Source of the DNA: Pseudomonadota bacterium
GTDB lineage: Bacteria > Pseudomonadota > Gammaproteobacteria > Acidiferrobacterales > Acidiferrobacteraceae
Direction of reading: 5' to 3'
DNA length: 33,621 bases
Assembly (NCBI GenBank): GCA_021795715.1
Contig: JAJYPD010000018.1
Location: forward strand, 1-33,621
Shown: in pieces, positions 8,709 to 17,874 of the stretch
How positions within the stretch are numbered: position 1 is the stretch's first letter
Layout of the letters: each line of letters begins with the position of its first letter
Notes under the pieces: generated by a model
Told to the model about the DNA's origin: nothing
The model's input: only the letters and a program-made list of their open reading frames with translations
The model's database searches: none
Program-made: the position numbers and the translations under genes

Positions 8709-9810
8709 GCAAGGCCTGCGTCACCGCATCCAGCGCCTGCAGAAAGCGGTCGTTTTCCGCCGGCGTGCCCATGGTGACGCGGATGTGACGCGACATCCCG
8801 TAAGGGCCAAGCGGCCGGACGATGACACCCCGGCGCAACAGGGCCTGATAGAATGCGCCGCCGTCGCCCACCTCCACGCACAGAAAATTGCCGGCCGACG
8901 GCAGCACGGGAAGTCCCCGCGCGGCCAGTTGCGCCCGCATCGCCTCGCGCGCCTCGTTGCTGCGAGCGACCACCATGCGCATGTAATCCTGATCCGCCAG
9001 TGCCGCCACCGCCGCCGCCTGCGCCGCCGTGCTGACATTGAATGGCTGGCGGACACGATTCATGAGTCCCGCCAGCGCCGCGCTCGACAGTCCGTAACCG
9101 ACGCGCAAGCCGGCCAGTCCATACGCCTTGGAAAAGGTCCGCACCACGATCAGGTTGTCGTGACGATGAAGGAGGCTGCGGCTGTCCGGATAGTCCGGAT
9201 CGTCCACATACTCGCAGTAGGCCTCGTCCAGCACCACCAGGGTGGTCGCCGGGCAGGCGGCCAGAAACCGGGCCAGCGCCGCCTGTCCGAAGGATGTGCC
9301 CGTGGGATTGTTGGGGTTGGCCAGAAAGACGATGCGCACGGCCGGCGACAGCGCGGCCGCCATCGCCTCCATGTCGTGGGCAAAGTCCCGCGAAGGGATC
9401 GTGATCATCTGCGCCCCGGCGGCGCGCACGACGATCGGGTAGACGGCAAACGCGTACGCATCACAGAGGGCCATTTCGCCGGGCGCCAGGAACGTGCGCG
9501 CAATGAGCTCCAGGACATCATTCGAACCGTTGCCAAGCGTAATCCGCGCCGGCTCGAGATCCAAATGGCGCGCCAGCGCCCGCTTGAGCGCAAAGCCGCC
9601 GCCATCGGGGTAGCGCGCGGCGGCTCCCATCGTACCGGCGATCGCCGCCAGCGCCGCGGGGCTGGGACCGTAGGGATTCTCGTTCGATGCAAGCTTCACG
9701 GCATCCTTGATGCCGAGCTCGCGCTCCAGTTCTTCCAGCGGCTTGCCGGGCTCGTACGGCACCAAGGTCCGCACGCCGGGCGTTGCCAACAGAATCGGGT
9801 CACACGTCAT
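8698..9810 (-). CDS. hisC: Histidinol-phosphate / aromatic amino acid aminotransferase
   Basis: This PLP-dependent fold type I aminotransferase of the HisC family transfers amino groups to imidazole-acetol phosphate. In this genomic context it also probably serves phenylpyruvate and hydroxyphenylpyruvate. The 370 residues include the ASNENPYGPSP substrate loop (41-51), the NPNNPTG turn (165-171), DEAYCEY with the pyridine-N-binding aspartate (D195), and the PLP Schiff-base lysine K228 in TFSKAYGLAGLRVGYG. The upstream frame is open, but the ATG at 9810 gives the correct N-terminus and lies 8 bases past pheA. It is the copy usually called hisC2 or hisHb in supraoperons. Dual use in tyrosine and phenylalanine synthesis is inferred from the neighbours. 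Confidence 0.93.
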   Translation of the reverse strand: MTCDPILLATPGVRTLVPYEPGKPLEELERELGIKDAVKLASNENPYGPSPAALAAIAGTMGAAARYPDGGGFALKRALARHLDLEPARITLGNGSNDVLELIARTFLAPGEMALCDAYAFAVYPIVVRAAGAQMITIPSRDFAHDMEAMAAALSPAVRIVFLANPNNPTGTSFGQAALARFLAACPATTLVVLDEAYCEYVDDPDYPDSRSLLHRHDNLIVVRTFSKAYGLAGLRVGYGLSSAALAGLMNRVRQPFNVSTAAQAAAVAALADQDYMRMVVARSNEAREAMRAQLAARGLPVLPSAGNFLCVEVGDGGAFYQALLRRGVIVRPLGPYGMSRHIRVTMGTPAENDRFLQALDAVTQALHGT

Positions 9811-9818
9811 AAAGATTC

Positions 9819-10916
9819 CTACAAAGCCCGGGGGTAGGAGCCGAGCCGTCTCAACAATCGCCCATCCCGCTCGAATTCCGCCAGTGTGTCGCGAATCGCG
9901 GGGTCTTCCTCGTGACCGAGGATGTCGACAAAAAACACGTACTCCCAAAGCGCGCCCTTGGACGGCCGTGACTGGATGCGCGCCAGACTGATGCCACGCC
10001 GCGCCAGCGGCTCCAAAAGCGCATGCAGGGCGCCTGGCGCGTTGGGAGCCGACAGAATGAGGCTGGTCTTGTCCTTGCCGCTTGGCCCCACGGCCTGGCG
10101 GCCGATGATCAGAAAACGGGTGGAATTGTCCGGCGTGTCCTCGATGTTGCGGGCTATGACGGTCAACCCCCAGCGGGCCGCCGCCTCGAGCGACGCGATC
10201 GCCGCCAGCGATGTATCGGTGCAGGCCAGCCGCGCCGCCTCCGCATTGTTGGCCACCGGCAGCCGCTCGAGCCCCGGCCAGTGCACATCCAGCCATTCCC
10301 GGCACTGCGCCAGCGCCTGCGGATGCGCCGCCACGCGGCGGATCGCCGACCGGTCTTCGCCTTGCACCATCAGCTGATGATGGATGCGCAGCACCGCCTC
10401 GCCGACAATCCGCACGGACGAATGCAAAAAGAGATCGTGCGTATGGGTGACGACACCCTCGGCGGAGTTCTCAACGGGCACGACACCGAAGGCGACCGTT
10501 GCAGCCGCCACCTCCCGGAAGACATCCCTGATCGAGGCAAGCGGCACCGCCTCCACGGCCCCGCCGAAATGCTTGCGCAGGGCGGCTTCGGTGAAGCTGC
10601 CTTCGGGTCCGAAATAGGCCACCGCCAGCGGCTGTTCCAGCGCCAGGCAGGCGGCCATGATCTCCCGGAAAATACGCAGGACGTCGTCGCGCTCGAGCGG
10701 CCCGGTATGGCGGGCCGCCACGCGCTCGAGCACCTGGGCCTCGCGCTCGGGCCGGTAAAACGACTGCTCGGGCGCATGCTCATGCTTGATGCGCGCGATC
10801 GCCTGGGCGTGCGCGGCGCGCTCGGCGAGAAGGGTCTGCACCTGCTCATCGATCGTATCGATTTTTTCACGATATTCCCGCAGGCGGCGTTCCGCCTCGG
10901 TCGAAGATGACGACAT
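9819..10916 (-). CDS. pheA: Bifunctional chorismate mutase / prephenate dehydratase (P-protein)
   Basis: PheA converts chorismate to prephenate and then to phenylpyruvate. The 365 residues contain an AroQ-type chorismate mutase (about 8-90, all helical, with LREYREKIDTID and REIMAACLALEQ). A prephenate dehydratase domain (about 98-275) follows, with VAYFGPEGSFTE, GVVPVENSAEGVV and the catalytic-region NSTRF. A C-terminal ACT domain (about 285-360) ends the protein. The Phe-binding ACT motif usually written ESRP reads QSRP here (residues 315-318), and the GALV-type turn reads GALH; both could alter feedback inhibition. The ATG at 10916 is 4 bases past the serA stop, with GAGG overlapping the junction. 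Confidence 0.96.
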   Translation of the reverse strand: MSSSSTEAERRLREYREKIDTIDEQVQTLLAERAAHAQAIARIKHEHAPEQSFYRPEREAQVLERVAARHTGPLERDDVLRIFREIMAACLALEQPLAVAYFGPEGSFTEAALRKHFGGAVEAVPLASIRDVFREVAAATVAFGVVPVENSAEGVVTHTHDLFLHSSVRIVGEAVLRIHHQLMVQGEDRSAIRRVAAHPQALAQCREWLDVHWPGLERLPVANNAEAARLACTDTSLAAIASLEAAARWGLTVIARNIEDTPDNSTRFLIIGRQAVGPSGKDKTSLILSAPNAPGALHALLEPLARRGISLARIQSRPSKGALWEYVFFVDILGHEEDPAIRDTLAEFERDGRLLRRLGSYPRAL

Positions 10917-10920
10917 GTCC

Positions 10921-12090
10921 TCAGCCCTCTATGCGCCTTGCCGAAAGGACACCTGGGATTGCAGCGATGCGCGCCAGCACCGCGTCGGGCACAAGGCTGT
11001 CCAGATCCACCAGGGTGTAGGCGTACTCGCCGCGCGCCTTGTTGACGAGATTGCGGATGTTCAAGCCCGCGGCGGCCATGGCCGTCGAGATCTGCCCGAC
11101 CATATTCGGCACATTGGCGTTGGCGATGGCCAGCCGGCATGGTCCTTCATGTCCCATCGTCACATCCGGAAAATTGACGGCATGGCAAATGTTGCCGTTC
11201 AGGAGAAAGTCCTTGATTTCGTCGATGACCATGCACGCCGAATTGTCTTCCGCCTCCCTGGTCGACGCGCCGAGGTGGGGCAGCGCCACGACCCGCGGAT
11301 GGTCCCTGAGAATGCTTAAGGGAAAATCGCAGACGTAGGCATGCAGGCGGCCGGAATTGAGCGCCGCCACGACGGCTCCGGCATCGACGATCTCTTCGCG
11401 CGCAAAATTCAACAGGCTGGCCGCCGGCGGCATCAGGCTCAGACGGCCGGCGTCCATCAGCTTGCGTGTCGACTCGACGAGAGGCACGTGCAGGGTCAGA
11501 AAATCGGCTGCGCGCACCAGTTCGTCGAGGCTTGCCGCCTTCCCGACGGCCGCCGATAGCTGCCATGCCCCCTCAACGGTCAGTTCCGGATCGAATCCGA
11601 CCACGCGCATGCCGAGCGCCACACCGGCATTGGCGACCATGCGGCCGACCGCGCCCAGCCCGACCACACCCAGCGTGCGGCCCGGCAATTCCACGCCAGC
11701 AAAAGCCTTCTTGCCCCCTTCCACGGCCTCGCGGATCTGCGCATCCGTTCCCTGCAGACCGCGCGCAAAGAGCCAGGCGTCACCGAGATTGCGGGCGGCG
11801 ATGAAAAGGCCCGCCATCACCAGCTCCTTGACCGCGTTGGCGTTCGCCCCGGGGGCGTTGAAAACCGGAATACCGCGCCGGCTCAGCTCGCCCACCGGAA
11901 TATTGTTGACGCCGGCACCGGCACGGCCGACCGCCTTCAGACTCGCCGGCAGTTCTTGGTCATGAATGCGCGCAGACCGCAGCACCAGGGCATCCGGATC
12001 AGGCAGATCCGGACCCACCACGAAGCGCTCCGCGTCGAACCGGGCAAGACCCTGCGGGGAAATCGCGTTGATGGTCTTGATGCGGAACAT
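10921..12090 (-). CDS. serA: D-3-phosphoglycerate dehydrogenase, short form with C-terminal ACT domain
   Basis: SerA oxidises 3-phosphoglycerate to 3-phosphohydroxypyruvate, the first step of serine synthesis. The 389 residues carry GRAGAGVNNIPV (55-66), the NAD-binding GLGAVG (144-149), catalytic arginine R231 (NFAREEIVD) and catalytic histidine H272 (LPHLGAST). A C-terminal ACT domain spans about 317-389. It lacks the extra intervening domain of long SerA. The Glu of the usual Arg-Glu-His set, normally in a DVF-x-x-EP segment, is not visible: the region reads AYVCDFPLSIL. The ATG at 12090 overlaps the serC stop as TGATG. Its position between serC and pheA puts both early serine genes in one operon. 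Confidence 0.94.
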   Translation of the reverse strand: MFRIKTINAISPQGLARFDAERFVVGPDLPDPDALVLRSARIHDQELPASLKAVGRAGAGVNNIPVGELSRRGIPVFNAPGANANAVKELVMAGLFIAARNLGDAWLFARGLQGTDAQIREAVEGGKKAFAGVELPGRTLGVVGLGAVGRMVANAGVALGMRVVGFDPELTVEGAWQLSAAVGKAASLDELVRAADFLTLHVPLVESTRKLMDAGRLSLMPPAASLLNFAREEIVDAGAVVAALNSGRLHAYVCDFPLSILRDHPRVVALPHLGASTREAEDNSACMVIDEIKDFLLNGNICHAVNFPDVTMGHEGPCRLAIANANVPNMVGQISTAMAAAGLNIRNLVNKARGEYAYTLVDLDSLVPDAVLARIAAIPGVLSARRIEG

Positions 12091-13175
12091 CAACCGTGCG
12101 TCCGCGCAAAATCCTGCAGAAATTCCGCGAGGGCGGCCGCACCGGCCTCGGGCATGGCGTTGTAGAGGCTCGCGCGCATGCCGCCAACCGAACGGTGACC
12201 CTTCAACTGCAAAAGCCCCCTTTCCGCCGACGCCTTCAGGAACGCCTTGTCGAGTGCCGTGTCGTGGAGGAGGAACGGAACGTTCATCCAGGAGCGTGCC
12301 GCCGGATCGACGGGACACCGGTAAAAACCCCCTGACTCATCGATGGCCCGGTATACCAGGGCGGCCTTGCGCGCATTGCGCTGCGCCATCACCGAAAGCC
12401 CCCCCTGCCTCTTCAGCCAATCGAACACGAGGCCCGCCATGTAAATGGGAAATGTCGGCGGCGTGTTGTACATCGAATCATGGTCGGCATGCAGCTTGTA
12501 ATCCAGCATGACCGGCATGCCTTCGCGCACGTGCCCCAGCAGATCCTCGCGGATGATCACGACCGTCAGTCCCGACGGACCGATGTTCTTCTGGGCGCCA
12601 GCGTAGATGAGACCAAAGCGCGACACATCCACGGGCCGCGACAAAATGGTCGACGACATGTCCGCCACCAGCGGCACCCCGCCGACATCCGGCACATCGT
12701 GGAATTCAACCCCGCCGATGGTCTCGTTGGGGGTGTAATGCACATACGCCGCACGGGGATTCAGCTGCCACGTGCTGCGCGGCGGGATGCTGGTAAACCC
12801 CGAGGCTTCGCTGCTTGCGGCGACATTGACCGCGCCAAACCGGCGCGCCTCGGCAATCGCCTTTTTCGACCACTCGCCGGTGTTGATGTAGTCGGCGCTG
12901 CCGGCCCTGCCGATGAGATTGATGGGCACCATGGCAAACTGCAGCGAGGCACCACCCTGGAGGAACAGGAGCTTGTACTGCGCGGGAATACCGAGCAGCT
13001 CGCGCAATCCCGATTCGGCGCGCGCCGCGATGTCCATGAACTCGGCGCCACGGTGGCTCATTTCCATCACCGACATGCCGCAGCCGCGCCAGTCGACCAG
13101 TTCCTCGCGGGCCTGATCGAGCACCTCGCGGGGCATGACCGCAGGCCCCGCACCGAAATTAAACACCGTCGTCAT
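12090..13175 (-). CDS. serC: Phosphoserine aminotransferase
   Basis: SerC is the PLP enzyme that converts 3-phosphohydroxypyruvate and glutamate to phosphoserine; it also acts in pyridoxine synthesis. The 361 residues (E. coli 362) begin [14 protein letters not shown], the typical N-terminus. They contain [25 protein letters not shown], the Schiff-base lysine in [12 protein letters not shown], and the C-terminal [16 protein letters not shown]. The upstream frame is open, but the ATG at 13175 fits the family start and is preceded by an AAGG. It overlaps the 3' end of gyrA by 17 bases, so the two are cotranscribed. The serA start overlaps its stop codon. Confidence 0.97.
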   Translation of the reverse strand: MTTVFNFGAGPAVMPREVLDQAREELVDWRGCGMSVMEMSHRGAEFMDIAARAESGLRELLGIPAQYKLLFLQGGASLQFAMVPINLIGRAGSADYINTGEWSKKAIAEARRFGAVNVAASSEASGFTSIPPRSTWQLNPRAAYVHYTPNETIGGVEFHDVPDVGGVPLVADMSSTILSRPVDVSRFGLIYAGAQKNIGPSGLTVVIIREDLLGHVREGMPVMLDYKLHADHDSMYNTPPTFPIYMAGLVFDWLKRQGGLSVMAQRNARKAALVYRAIDESGGFYRCPVDPAARSWMNVPFLLHDTALDKAFLKASAERGLLQLKGHRSVGGMRASLYNAMPEAGAAALAEFLQDFARTHG

Positions 13176-15759
13176 CGCCTTTTCCGTCCGCTTTGTCCGC
13201 GTCGGTGCCCTCACCATCCGGTTCCGACGATTCTTCGATCTTTTCGAGACCGACCAACCGCTCGTTCTCGTCTAGGACGATCAGCCGCACACCCTGGGTG
13301 TTGCGGCTCGTCATCGAGATCTCGCGCGCCCGCACACGGATGAGGCTGCCAGACGCGGTGATCATCATCACTTCATCATCCTCGCCCGTCAAAACCGCGG
13401 CGACCACGCGGCCGTTGCGCTCGGTCACCTGCATGGAGATCACGCCCTGGCCGCCGCGGTTGTGGGCCGGGAAATCGCCAAGCGGCGTGCGCTTGCCATA
13501 ACCGTTTTCGGCCGCCGTGAGCACCGCCGCCTGCTGGCCGGCCGGGTCAACCGTCATCAGGGACACGATTTTCTGGCCTTCCCGCAGGCTCATGCCGCGC
13601 ACGCCGCGCGCCGTCCGCCCCATGGTGCGCACATCCTTTTCGTGGAAGCGTATGACCTTGCCGGCGTCGCTAAAGAGCAGCACGTCGCAGTCGCCGCCCA
13701 CCAGTCCGGCACCGATCAGGACGTTGCCCTCGGCGAGATCCATGGCCACGATACCGCTCGCCCGCGGCCGCGAGAAATCCACCAGCGCGGTCTTTTTCAC
13801 CGTACCGTCCGACGTCGCCATGAACACGGCCTTGCCTTCCTCGAAGCTCTGCAGCGGCAGGATGGCGGTCAGCTTCTCGCCCTCGGCAAGCGGCAGCAGA
13901 TTAACGATCGGCCGCCCCTGCGCCCCATGTCCGGCCACGGGCAGTTCATAGACCTTGAGCCAGTAGGCTTTGCCTCGGTTGGAAAAACACAAAATGGTAT
14001 CGTGCGTGTTCGCGACCACCAGCCGGTCAACGAAATCCTCCTCACGCATGCGCGCGCAGGACCGCCCCTTGCCACCGCGCCGCTGGGCCCGATAATCGGC
14101 AAGCGGTTGCGCCTTCACGTAGCCTGCGTGCGAAAGTGTCACCACCACCACTTCCTGGGCGATCAGATCCTCGCGGCTCAGATCCACATGGCCGGCCAGG
14201 ATTTCCGTCCGCCGCGCATCACCGTACTGCCCCTTCAGGGCGGTCAATTCCGTGCGGATGACCTCCATGAGCCGGGTGTCGCTGCCGAGAATTTCCGCCA
14301 GCTCCTCGATGCGCGCCAGAACACCACGATATTCGTCACGGATCTTTTCCTGCTCAAGTCCCGTCAGCCGATGCAGCCGCAGATCCAGGATGGCCTGGGC
14401 CTGCACCTCGGTGAGGCGATAGCCGCCGTCGACCAGACCGGCATCCGGCGGCAAGCCCTCGAGACGCGAGGCCGCGCCGGCCTCGCGCAGCAGCCCCGCA
14501 ACCAGCGACGCCTGCCACGCACGCGCAAGGAGCGCCTCGCGGGCGCTCGCCGGATCACCGGCGGCCTTGATCAGGGCAATGATTTCATCGATGTTTTCCA
14601 GTGCAACCGCAAGCCCCTCGAGCACATGGGCGCGCTCGCGCGACTTGCGCAGATCATAGAGCGTGCGCCGGATCACCACCTCGCGCCGGTGACCGAGGAA
14701 TGCCTTCAAAATCTGGCGCAGATTCAGCAGTTTCGGCTGTCCGTTCTCGAGCGCCACCATGTTGATGCCAAAGACGCTCTGCATGGCGGTCATCTGATAG
14801 AGATTGTTCAGCACCACCTCGGCGTTTTCGCCGCGCTTTAGCTCGATCACCATGCGCATGCCGGACTTGTCCGACTCGTCGCGCAGCTCGGCGATGCCGT
14901 CGAGACGCCCTTCCTTGACGAGCTCGGCGATCTTCTCCAGGAGACGGGCCTTGTTCACCTGGTAGGGCAGCTCGGTCACCACCAGGGCCTGGCGGCGCCC
15001 GGCGCGCTCCTCCTCGACTTCGACACGCGCGCGCACGTAGATCTTGCCGCGGCCGGTGAGATAGGCCTCGCGGATGCCGGCGCTGCCGTTGATGATCGCC
15101 GCGGTCGGAAAATCGGGTCCCGGAATGAACGCCATCAACGCATCGATCGACAGCCCTTCGTTGTCAATGAGCGCCAGAAGGGCATCGATCACCTCCGTCA
15201 GATTATGCGGAGGAATATTGGTCGCCATACCCACGGCGATGCCCGATGAGCCATTGACGAGCAGATTCGGGATGCCCGTCGGCATGACCACCGGCTCGCG
15301 CTCCGAGCCGTCGTAGTTCGGCGCGAAATCGACGGTTTCCTTGTCCAGATCGGCGAGCAGTTCGTGCGCCATCCGCGCCATGCGGATCTCGGTATAGCGC
15401 ATGGCCGCCGGCGCGTCGCCATCGACCGACCCGAAGTTGCCCTGCCCATCGACCAGCGGATAGCGCATGGAGAACGTCTGCGCCATGCGCACGATGGTGT
15501 CGTACACGGCCGTGTCGCCGTGGGGGTGATATTTACCGATCACGTCACCGACGACGCGCGCCGACTTCTTGTAGGCCTTGTTCCAGTCGTTGCCCAGTTC
15601 CTGCATGGCGTACAAAACGCGGCGGTGAACGGGTTTCAAGCCGTCGCGCACATCCGGCAGCGCCCGTCCCACGATCACGCTCATCGCATAATCGAGATAC
15701 GACTGACGCATCTCCTCTTCCAGATTGACTGGAACTGTTTCTTTGGCGAATTGATCCAT
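13159..15759 (-). CDS. gyrA: DNA gyrase subunit A
   Basis: GyrA is the DNA breakage-reunion subunit of gyrase, which introduces negative supercoils with GyrB. The 866 residues (E. coli 875) keep E. coli numbering in the N-terminal part: catalytic R121-Y122 and the quinolone-resistance region [10 protein letters not shown] with Thr83 and Asp87. Thr83 replaces the Ser83 of E. coli and is natural in several other gammaproteobacteria. The C-terminal beta-pinwheel starts after the GyrA box QRRGGKG and ends in an acidic tail (about the last 20 residues, rich in Asp, Glu and Lys). The ATG at 15759 lacks a clear SD, and a 10-base palindrome sits just upstream. It leads the gyrA-serC-serA-pheA transcript. 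Confidence 0.98.
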   Translation of the reverse strand: MDQFAKETVPVNLEEEMRQSYLDYAMSVIVGRALPDVRDGLKPVHRRVLYAMQELGNDWNKAYKKSARVVGDVIGKYHPHGDTAVYDTIVRMAQTFSMRYPLVDGQGNFGSVDGDAPAAMRYTEIRMARMAHELLADLDKETVDFAPNYDGSEREPVVMPTGIPNLLVNGSSGIAVGMATNIPPHNLTEVIDALLALIDNEGLSIDALMAFIPGPDFPTAAIINGSAGIREAYLTGRGKIYVRARVEVEEERAGRRQALVVTELPYQVNKARLLEKIAELVKEGRLDGIAELRDESDKSGMRMVIELKRGENAEVVLNNLYQMTAMQSVFGINMVALENGQPKLLNLRQILKAFLGHRREVVIRRTLYDLRKSRERAHVLEGLAVALENIDEIIALIKAAGDPASAREALLARAWQASLVAGLLREAGAASRLEGLPPDAGLVDGGYRLTEVQAQAILDLRLHRLTGLEQEKIRDEYRGVLARIEELAEILGSDTRLMEVIRTELTALKGQYGDARRTEILAGHVDLSREDLIAQEVVVVTLSHAGYVKAQPLADYRAQRRGGKGRSCARMREEDFVDRLVVANTHDTILCFSNRGKAYWLKVYELPVAGHGAQGRPIVNLLPLAEGEKLTAILPLQSFEEGKAVFMATSDGTVKKTALVDFSRPRASGIVAMDLAEGNVLIGAGLVGGDCDVLLFSDAGKVIRFHEKDVRTMGRTARGVRGMSLREGQKIVSLMTVDPAGQQAAVLTAAENGYGKRTPLGDFPAHNRGGQGVISMQVTERNGRVVAAVLTGEDDEVMMITASGSLIRVRAREISMTSRNTQGVRLIVLDENERLVGLEKIEESSEPDGEGTDADKADGKGDDDGV

Positions 15760-15769
15760 GGACGTTTGG

Positions 15770-15779
15770 CCGCTAGCGG
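15770..15779. repeat. Perfect 10-base palindrome just before gyrA
   Basis: CCGCTAGCGG is a perfect palindrome 10 bases upstream of the gyrA ATG, where a Shine-Dalgarno sequence would be expected; no purine-rich SD is present. It could act as an operator or a small hairpin limiting ribosome access, or it may be chance. The rest of 15760-15919 holds the candidate promoter and no gene. Confidence 0.4.
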
Positions 15780-15818
15780 ACCTTGGACCTCATTGGGATA
15801 CGGAGAGAATCAGTGCTT

Positions 15819-15848
15819 ACTCTACCACAAACCATGGCGTACCGTCAG
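15819..15848 (-). promoter_or_regulatory. Candidate sigma70 promoter for the gyrA operon
   Basis: On the minus strand CTGACG (complement of 15843-15848) and TAGAGT (complement of 15819-15824) are spaced by 18 bases, each matching 4 of 6 consensus positions. A perfect inverted repeat CCGTCA-N5-TGACGG (15842-15858) overlaps the -35 box, so a repressor or a supercoiling-sensitive fold could act here. The predicted transcript would have a leader of about 50 bases. This is the only plausible promoter I could find in the 160-base gap 15760-15919. Confidence 0.4.
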
Positions 15849-15919
15849 GCTTTGACGGCAACCGGCGCCCCACGGGGCCGACGCCGATACCAGAACGCGC
15901 CGCCACCTTGTGTCCACGA

Positions 15920-16984
15920 TCACCGCGGCGTCACCCGGTCGAACAGGGCGGCAATGCCAGGGGCGCGCGGATGCTCGACTACGCCTGCCTCCGTGATCAG
16001 CGCGTCGATCAGTTCCGCCGGCGTGACATCGAACACGGGGTTCCAGGCCTGCGCCTGCTCCGGACTGTGCCGTACGCCGCAAAAGGCCAGCACTTCCAGG
16101 GGGTCCCGCTCCTCGATGGGGATCTGGCTGCCGTCTGCGCATGCGCGGTCGATGGTGCTTGTCGGTGCCACCACATAAAACGGCACGCCGTGATGGCGCG
16201 CAAGGACGGCCAGGCCGTAGGTGCCGATCTTGTTGGCGGTGTCGCCGTTGGCGGCGATACGGTCGGCACCGACCAGCACGGCATCGATATCGCCGCGCTT
16301 GAGCAACGCCCCCGCCGCGCCATCGGCGAGAATCGTCGCCGGCAAGCCTTCCGTCACGAGCTCCCAGGCGGTCAGCCGGGCCCCCTGCAGCCACGGGCGC
16401 GTCTCGTCTGCATAGACGGCCGCGACCCCGTTGCCAGCCGCAGCGGCGCGCACCACCCCAAGCGCGGTGCCATAGCCGCCCGTCGCGAGCGCCCCGGTGT
16501 TGCAGTGGGTCAAGAGGCGCGCCCCGGCTGGCAGCAAGGCCGCGCCCAGCGCGCCCATGCGCCGGTTGGCCTCGATGTCGTCGGCATGCAGCCGGGCCGC
16601 CGCCGCCGTCATAGCCGCGGTGGGGTCCTGCGGACCGAGGTGCGCCATCACCTCTTCCATGCGCACCAGGGCCCAGTGCAGGTTGACAGCCGTCGGACGG
16701 CTGCGGCGCAACCGCTCCATGTCTGGCGCCATCGCCGCGCGCCATTGGGGACCGGCTGCGGCAAAGGCGCTCGTAGCGGCCAGGACGGCCCCGTAGGCGG
16801 CGGTGACACCGATCGCAGGCGCGCCGCGCACGACCATGCCGGTGATGGCCGCTGCCACCTGACCGGCATCCCGGCACACTTCGTAGCGCACCACCGACGG
16901 CAGCACCCGCTGATCCAGCAGGTGGATCGCCCCATCCCGCCACTCGATTGCCCGCACCTTGTCGTACTGAACCGCGCCGCTCAC
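15920..16984 (-). CDS. mtnA: S-methyl-5-thioribose-1-phosphate isomerase
   Basis: MtnA isomerises methylthioribose-1-phosphate to methylthioribulose-1-phosphate in methionine salvage from methylthioadenosine. The 354 residues carry the family catalytic cysteine C161 in [17 protein letters not shown] and aspartate D241 in [19 protein letters not shown], at almost the same numbers as B. subtilis MtnA (C160, D240). The RGAPAIGV substrate loop (53-60) is present, and the length is normal. I used the GTG at 16984, which has a strong AGGGGA upstream. It is divergent from the exporter genes and upstream of gyrA on the same strand, as in Pseudomonas. No other mtn gene except mtaD is in the window. 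Confidence 0.95.
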   Translation of the reverse strand: MSGAVQYDKVRAIEWRDGAIHLLDQRVLPSVVRYEVCRDAGQVAAAITGMVVRGAPAIGVTAAYGAVLAATSAFAAAGPQWRAAMAPDMERLRRSRPTAVNLHWALVRMEEVMAHLGPQDPTAAMTAAAARLHADDIEANRRMGALGAALLPAGARLLTHCNTGALATGGYGTALGVVRAAAAGNGVAAVYADETRPWLQGARLTAWELVTEGLPATILADGAAGALLKRGDIDAVLVGADRIAANGDTANKIGTYGLAVLARHHGVPFYVVAPTSTIDRACADGSQIPIEERDPLEVLAFCGVRHSPEQAQAWNPVFDVTPAELIDALITEAGVVEHPRAPGIAALFDRVTPR

Positions 16985-17058
16985 GTCCCCTCCCGCCCTG
17001 AAGCATTGCCCAGCGTGTTAATGTATCATGGCGGCCGTCGTCATTTTGCACTGGACTC

Positions 17059-17874
17059 ATGACCACGACCGCACATTCATCTCTGGCGCCGACCCACAAG
17101 GCCCGCGGCCTCGCGGGGCTTGCCGCCTACACCGACATGCTGACGAATTTCGTCCGCAAGGACATCCGGGTCCGCTATCAGGGCGCCGCCCTGGGTTTCC
17201 TCTGGTCGCTGATCAACCCGGCGGTCATGATCGGACTCTACATCTTTGTCTTTTCTGATGTTTTCCGGTCGAACCTGCCGCACTACCCGCTTTACCTGAT
17301 GGCCGGCCTCCTGCACTGGAATCTTTTCAGCCAGATCACCGCGCAAAGCTGCGACACGCTGCTTGCCAATGCCGGTCTGGTCAAAAAGATCTATTTTCCG
17401 CGGCTGCTCGTGCCCATCTCCTCTGTGCTGTTCAATGTCGTGCTGTGGCTGCTCGCGATCCTGCTGCTGTTTGCCCTCTACCCGTTCCTCGGCGGCCAGG
17501 CTCATCTGATCTTGCTCGCCTATCCGCTGGCGCTGCTCCTCTTTCTTGCCTTTACATTTGGAGTCACGCTGATCCTGTCGGTACTGAACGTGCTGTTCCG
17601 TGATCTCAAGCACCTGGTGGACGTCGCCCTTCTGTTTCTCTTCTGGGTGACGCCGATCGTATATCAGTTCCACCGGATTCCGCCCCATCTGCGGGAATGG
17701 TTTGCACTGAGCCCGCTTGTCGAGTACACGCTCGTGTTCCGCGGCATCATATACAGCGGGCGGCTGCCGAGCCTGCACATCATGGGCGCCGCGCTCCTTT
17801 GGACGGCCGCCAGCCTCGGTGTGGGCCTGTGGGTCTTCCACCGGCACGCTGACAATCTCGTGGAGCGTCTCTGA
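17059..17874 (+). CDS. ABC-2 type polysaccharide exporter permease (Wzm/TagG-like)
   Basis: This inner-membrane permease belongs to the ABC-2 family that moves lipid-linked O-antigen, capsule or teichoic-acid-type polymers across the membrane. The 271 residues hold an amphipathic N-terminal segment (FVRKDIRVRYQGAALGFLWSLINP, about 32-55) that is the hallmark of the Wzm/TagG/KpsM group. About six transmembrane segments follow, with TPIVYQFHRIP between the later ones. The start at 17059 has a weak SD (TGGA). A -10-like TATCAT (17024-17029) lies upstream with no clear -35. Its stop overlaps the ATPase start as TGATG. The substrate is unknown: no glycosyltransferase or sugar nucleotide gene adjoins it. 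Confidence 0.9.
   Translation: MTTTAHSSLAPTHKARGLAGLAAYTDMLTNFVRKDIRVRYQGAALGFLWSLINPAVMIGLYIFVFSDVFRSNLPHYPLYLMAGLLHWNLFSQITAQSCDTLLANAGLVKKIYFPRLLVPISSVLFNVVLWLLAILLLFALYPFLGGQAHLILLAYPLALLLFLAFTFGVTLILSVLNVLFRDLKHLVDVALLFLFWVTPIVYQFHRIPPHLREWFALSPLVEYTLVFRGIIYSGRLPSLHIMGAALLWTAASLGVGLWVFHRHADNLVERL

Noticed and set aside
13462-14841. 459-codon open frame opposite gyrA
   Set aside because: Antisense to highly conserved gyrA codons with His, Arg and Gln-rich shadow composition.
15842-15858. Terminator of mtnA formed by the CCGTCA inverted repeat
   Set aside because: Six-bp stem without a following T-run on the minus strand; it fits better as part of the gyrA control region.
17006-17029. 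Promoter for the exporter genes using TTGCCC and TATCAT
   Set aside because: The spacing is 12 bases, too short for sigma70; only the -10-like box is suggestive.
15822-17099. 425-codon open frame on the minus strand across mtnA
   Set aside because: It runs in another frame of mtnA, is rich in Arg, Gly and Pro as expected of a high-GC shadow, and matches no fold I recognise.
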